A DNA stretch of 64,000 bases, taken from contig NZ_RZYA01000002.1 of NCBI RefSeq assembly GCF_004005495.1, forward strand, positions 434,001 to 498,000, in the 5' to 3' direction. The notes under the pieces were generated by a model. It ran no database searches. It saw only the letters and a program-made list of their open reading frames with translations, and had not been told where the DNA came from. The stretch comes from Streptomyces antnestii. Lineage in GTDB: Bacteria > Actinomycetota > Actinomycetes > Streptomycetales > Streptomycetaceae. Below are positions 61,176 through 64,000 of this stretch, piece after piece. Every line of letters begins with the position of its first letter. Within the stretch, counting starts at the first letter, position 1. The translations under genes were made by a program, and so were the position numbers.

Positions 61176-62390
61176 GTGGCAGAGCCAGGGACGCTCATCC
61201 TCATCATGGCGGCGGCCGTCGTGGCGCCTCTGCTGGCCCACGGCCTCGGCCGCCGGGTACGGGTGCCGCTGGTCATCTTCGAGATCGTGCTCGGCATTCT
61301 CATCGGCCCCGACGTGCTTGGCCTGGCACATCCGGGCCAGGTGATCGACGTCCTGTCGGACCTGGGCCTGTGCATGCTCATCTTCCTCGCCGGCTACGAG
61401 ATCCAGTTCGCCGCCATCCGCGGTGACACGCTGCGCCGCTCCTGCTGGTCCTGGGTGGTCACCCTGCTGCTGGGCCTCGGCGTGGCGCTCGCCATGACCG
61501 GACTGGACTTCTCCCGCAGCGTCATCATCGGCACGGCGCTGACGAGTACGGCGGTGGGCGCGGTGCTGCCGATCCTGCGGGACAACGGCGACCTGCAAGG
61601 GCGGTTCGGCACCGTGACGATGGCGTTCGGAGCGCTCGGCGAATTCGGGCCCATCATCGCCATGTCGGTACTGCTCAGCGGCCGCGCCCCCGGTACGGCC
61701 ACGGTCATTCTCGTGGCCTTCGCCGCGATCACGGCGGCCGCCCTGTACTGGGCCCTGCGCCCACGCCCCGCCTGGTTCAGCCAGGTCATCCGCACCACCC
61801 TGCACACAAGCGGACAGTTCGCCGTGCGGTTCGTCATGCTGCTGCTGGTGTCGATGCTCGCGCTGTCGCAGGCGTTCGGCCTCGATGTGCTCCTCGGTGC
61901 CTTCGCCGCCGGACTGCTCACCCGGCTCGTCCTGCACGGCGCGGTCCCGGAGAGCAGCGAAGAGGTGCTGGCCAAGGTGGAGGCGATGGGCTTCGGCTTC
62001 CTCGTTCCGCTCTTCTACATCGTCACCGGCATCGAGTTCGACCTCGCCTCGCTCCTCGACGGCGGCCGCTACCTGCTGCTGCTCCCCGTGTTCCTCCTCC
62101 TCTTCCTCGTCGTACGGGGACTGCCGGCGTACGTACTCGCTCCGCGCGACCTCACGCCCCTCAGCCGCAGGGCGCTGTCCCTCTACACGTCGACCTGCCT
62201 GCCACTGGTCGTCGCCATCACGACGATCGGGCTCGACGACGGCGTCCTGGGCAAGGGCGAGGCAGCCGCCCTGGTCGGCGCCGCGATGATCTCCGTCCTC
62301 GTCTTCCCCCTCCTGGGCATGGGGGTACGCGCCCGGGAGCAGAAGAAGCAGCCTCAGCTCACGGGTGCGTCGGAGGCGGAGTCGTGGTGA
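61176..62390 (+). CDS. CPA2-family cation:proton antiporter (KefB/NapA-like)
   Basis: 404 residues from GTG at 61176. Twelve or so membrane segments: LILIMAAAVVAPLLAHGLG, VPLVIFEIVLGILIGPDVLG, FLAGYEIQF, GTALTSTAVGAVLPIL, and GLLTRLVLHGA. Conserved Na+/H+ exchanger features are PxxxxEIxLGxxxGP and the transmembrane FxxG. There is no nucleotide-binding (TrkA) domain at the end. It exchanges K+ or Na+ for H+. It precedes nmtR on the same strand by 87 bp. Confidence 0.9.
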   Translation: MAEPGTLILIMAAAVVAPLLAHGLGRRVRVPLVIFEIVLGILIGPDVLGLAHPGQVIDVLSDLGLCMLIFLAGYEIQFAAIRGDTLRRSCWSWVVTLLLGLGVALAMTGLDFSRSVIIGTALTSTAVGAVLPILRDNGDLQGRFGTVTMAFGALGEFGPIIAMSVLLSGRAPGTATVILVAFAAITAAALYWALRPRPAWFSQVIRTTLHTSGQFAVRFVMLLLVSMLALSQAFGLDVLLGAFAAGLLTRLVLHGAVPESSEEVLAKVEAMGFGFLVPLFYIVTGIEFDLASLLDGGRYLLLLPVFLLLFLVVRGLPAYVLAPRDLTPLSRRALSLYTSTCLPLVVAITTIGLDDGVLGKGEAAALVGAAMISVLVFPLLGMGVRAREQKKQPQLTGASEAESW

Positions 62391-62434
62391 CCGCCGGCCG
62401 TTGAGTCCGAGGACAACAACCCCACCGTACGGGA

Positions 62435-62458
62435 ACATGTGAACAGGTCTTCAAGTGT
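62435..62458. promoter_or_regulatory. ArsR/SmtB-type operator ahead of nmtR
   Basis: ACA-n2-TGAA-n6-TTCA-n2-TGT (ACATGTGAACAGGTCTTC and the following AAGTGT). This fits the 12-2-12 SmtB/NmtR operator form. The ATG of nmtR is 20 bp later, so nmtR is likely autoregulated. Confidence 0.82.
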
Positions 62459-62477
62459 CATCAGTAGGATAGGAGCC

Positions 62478-62864
62478 ATGGGCCACGGAGTCGATGACAA
62501 GAACGCCGCCACCACCCGCGAACGCCTGGACGCCGTGGGGAGCGCGGACGTCGCCGCCACCCTCCAGGCCCTCGCCACACCCTCGCGGCTGTACATCCTG
62601 GCCCGGCTCCAGGAAGGGCCGTGCGCCGTCGGCGACCTGGCCGAGGCCGTCGGCATGGAAGCCTCCGCCTGCTCCCACCAGCTACGCCTGCTGCGCAACC
62701 TGGGCCTGGTCGCCGGTGAACGCCGCGGCCGTTCGATCGTCTACGCCCTGTACGACCACCATGTCGCCGAACTCCTCGACCAGGCCCTGTTCCACGTCGA
62801 ACACCTCCGCCTCGGCCTGCCCGACGCCCCCGATTCCGTGGCGGAAGCGACGCACGCGATGTGA
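62478..62864 (+). CDS. nmtR: NmtR-type nickel/cobalt-sensing ArsR repressor
   Basis: 128 residues from MGHGVDDKNAA (AGGAG upstream). HTH GDLAEAVGMEASACSHQLRL with LLRNLGLVAGERRGRSIVYAL. The C-terminal helix has DHHVAELLDQALFHVEH, the alpha5 metal site D-x-H-x10-H-x2-H. The N-terminus MGHGV and this helix match M. tuberculosis NmtR, whose Gly2/His3 and alpha5 residues bind Ni/Co. No nmtA efflux ATPase gene is in the window. Confidence 0.92.
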   Translation: MGHGVDDKNAATTRERLDAVGSADVAATLQALATPSRLYILARLQEGPCAVGDLAEAVGMEASACSHQLRLLRNLGLVAGERRGRSIVYALYDHHVAELLDQALFHVEHLRLGLPDAPDSVAEATHAM

Positions 62865-62871
62865 CCCGGCG

Positions 62872-63849
62872 TCAGTCGGCGATGTGCAGGAGCAGCTTGC
62901 CCGTTGAGGAGCGTCCGCCCATCAACTCGTGCGCTGCGGACGCCTCGGACAGCTCGAACTCGGCGGTGACCGGCACGGTGACGGTGCCGTCGACGACGGT
63001 GCGGAAGGCGCGTTCCGTGAGGGCGCGCAGTGCGTCGGGAGCCGACTGGGCGAGGGCGAGGATGGAGAAGCCCGCGACGGTGACGCCCCGTTCGGCGAGG
63101 TCGGACTGGCCGACCTGCCACGGCTCCGCCCCGCTCGCGTTGCCGTAGGACACCAGGCGCCCGAAGACGGCCAGGGAGCCGAGGCCGCGGCGGAGGGTGT
63201 CGCCGCCCACCGGGTCCAGGATCAGGTCGACGCCCCGTCCGCCGGTGACGCGGAGGATGTCGTCGGTGAACGTGTCGGCCGTGAACACCTCGTCGTAGCC
63301 GTACCTGCGGGCGTAGTCGGCCTTCGCGGCGGAGGAGCTGACGCCGTACACCGCGCCGGCGCCCGCCGCCCTGGCCAGTTGCCCGGCCACCGTGCCGACG
63401 CCTCCCGCGGCGCCGTGCACCAGCACGCTCTCACCCTTGCGCAGCCGGCCCACGTCGTGAATCAGGGCGTACGCGGTGGGCACCACCGTCGGGAGCGCTG
63501 CCGCCGTCCGCAGGTCGAGCCCCTCGGGCAACGGGAAAACGGTGGCGGCGGAGGCGATGACGACCTCCGCGTAGGCGCCACTGTCGACCAGCGCGACGAC
63601 TTCCTGTCCCGGGGCCAGCCCCTCGACGCCCGAGCCGAGGGCCCGGATCCGGCCGGATACCTCCAGGCCCGGGACGAACGGCAGCGAGGGCACCCGGTAC
63701 CCCGCGGCGCGTGCCTTGAGATCCGCGAAGTTCACCCCCGCGTAGGCCACGTCGATGGTCACCTGGCCCGGCCCGGGACCGGGCGTTGCGGTCTCGACCA
63801 CCTTCAGCACCTCGGGGGTGCCGTACTCCTGGAACTCGACTGCACGCAT
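62872..63849 (-). CDS. Quinone oxidoreductase / zinc-independent MDR-family reductase
   Basis: 325 residues from MRAVEFQEYGTPEVLKVVE (a GTG three codons earlier is possible). GroES-like half with GVNFADLKARAAGY and PGLEVSGRIRALG, then NADPH-binding VLVHGAAGGVGTVAGQLARA and LDPVGGDTL. No zinc ligands are seen. It reduces quinones or enones with NADPH. Only 7 bp separate it from the convergent nmtR, without a terminator. Confidence 0.92.
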   Translation of the reverse strand: MRAVEFQEYGTPEVLKVVETATPGPGPGQVTIDVAYAGVNFADLKARAAGYRVPSLPFVPGLEVSGRIRALGSGVEGLAPGQEVVALVDSGAYAEVVIASAATVFPLPEGLDLRTAAALPTVVPTAYALIHDVGRLRKGESVLVHGAAGGVGTVAGQLARAAGAGAVYGVSSSAAKADYARRYGYDEVFTADTFTDDILRVTGGRGVDLILDPVGGDTLRRGLGSLAVFGRLVSYGNASGAEPWQVGQSDLAERGVTVAGFSILALAQSAPDALRALTERAFRTVVDGTVTVPVTAEFELSEASAAHELMGGRSSTGKLLLHIAD

Positions 63850-63876
63850 CGGCGTCACGCACCCTTAGGTCGGGAA

Positions 63877-63925
63877 GTGTTCAACGGAAAGCGAACACCC
63901 AAACTGTATGATGAGCATCGAACAC
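63877..63925. promoter_or_regulatory. GAACAC half-sites before the right-edge gene
   Basis: GTGTTC (63877-63882) and GAACAC (63893-63898) form an inverted repeat; a third GAACAC (63920-63925) is a direct copy 27 bp on. TATGAT at 63907-63912 lies between them as a possible -10. Confidence 0.55.
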
Positions 63926-63953
63926 TCGGCAAGTGGTTCCGGAGGAGAGCGAC

Positions 63954-64000
63954 ATGACAGATCAGGTGGGGGGCGCCGGTCATCGCGCCGCGCCGGTACA
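63954..64000 (+). CDS. Start of a gene cut by the right edge
   Basis: ATG at 63954 with GGAGGAG 7 bp upstream. Only about 15 codons remain (MTDQVGGAGHRAAPV), too few to name. Promoter-like and operator-like sequences upstream support a real start. Confidence 0.6.
   Translation, partial: MTDQVGGAGHRAAPV

Noticed and set aside
1-64000. tRNA, rRNA, riboswitch, insertion sequence, integrase or prophage genes
   Set aside because: None recognised on reading through; absence by eye is not proof, and tRNAscan or Rfam searches would settle it.

Overview
The window is high-GC actinomycete DNA and looks like a Streptomyces chromosome. Codons end mostly in G or C, GTG and TTG starts are common, and ATGA-type overlaps are frequent. 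It also holds Streptomyces-typical genes: HelR behind a rifamycin-associated element, a chloramphenicol phosphotransferase, DUF4232 and DUF6479 proteins and an ECF41 sigma factor. I saw no rRNA, tRNA, insertion sequence, prophage or CRISPR array. The content is catabolic, transport and resistance genes with dense local regulation.

Layout. 1-1.4 kb: 3' end of a BenE-type transporter overlapping tail-to-tail with a TrmB/LuxR-like regulator. 1.5-6.7 kb: minus-strand operon of an ABC ATPase, its permease and a secreted propeller/phosphoesterase. 7-10.2 kb: NADPH:FMN reductase, GH15 glycosidase, secreted DUF4232 protein. 10.3-13.3 kb: helR and a divergent DUF998 membrane protein, with the RAE between them. 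13.3-21.6 kb: a seven-gene minus-strand operon (ArgH-family lyase, polar amino acid ABC permease/ATPase/binding protein, two NodB deacetylases, MmgE/PrpD protein) divergent from a GntR regulator, with two phased operators between. This is the best candidate for an undescribed system: uptake and C-N cleavage of an aspartate-derived compound. 21.7-26.9 kb: membrane protein, cupredoxin, hypothetical, SRPBCC protein, NadE, Cpt. 26.9-32.2 kb: TrmB/LuxR-like regulator divergent from a large S8 protease/Asp-box propeller. 32.3-34.4 kb: rubredoxin and AlkB with a divergent TetR repressor. 34.4-39.9 kb: LysR regulator and a betaine-type demethylation set (Rieske oxygenase, reductase, OYE-family demethylase). 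40.1-42.1 kb: FAD oxidoreductase and ECF41 sigma factor behind an ECF41-type promoter. 42.2-45.3 kb: GNAT-like protein, XRE-cupin regulator/EamA exporter pair, B3/B4 protein. 45.3-48.3 kb: amidase and NCS1 permease. 48.5-50.6 kb: DUF6479, pterin dehydratase-like and maleylpyruvate isomerase/SCP2-like proteins. 50.6-58.7 kb: purU, sdaA, soxG, soxA, soxD and soxB with a divergent GntR regulator. 58.7-64 kb: second DUF4232 protein, a ThDP enzyme, CPA2 antiporter, NmtR-type metal sensor, quinone oxidoreductase, and the first bases of another gene.

How the genes fit together. The 35-40 kb demethylation genes and the 50-58 kb sarcosine oxidase/serine dehydratase/PurU operon can form one pathway. 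A betaine would be demethylated to sarcosine, then glycine plus a folate-bound C1 unit, then serine (via GlyA encoded elsewhere) to pyruvate, with PurU returning C1 as formate. Two resistance genes (helR, cpt) stand outside any biosynthetic cluster. Short tandem duplications recur at gene 3' ends, several crossing the stop codon, suggesting local slippage as a source of small length changes.
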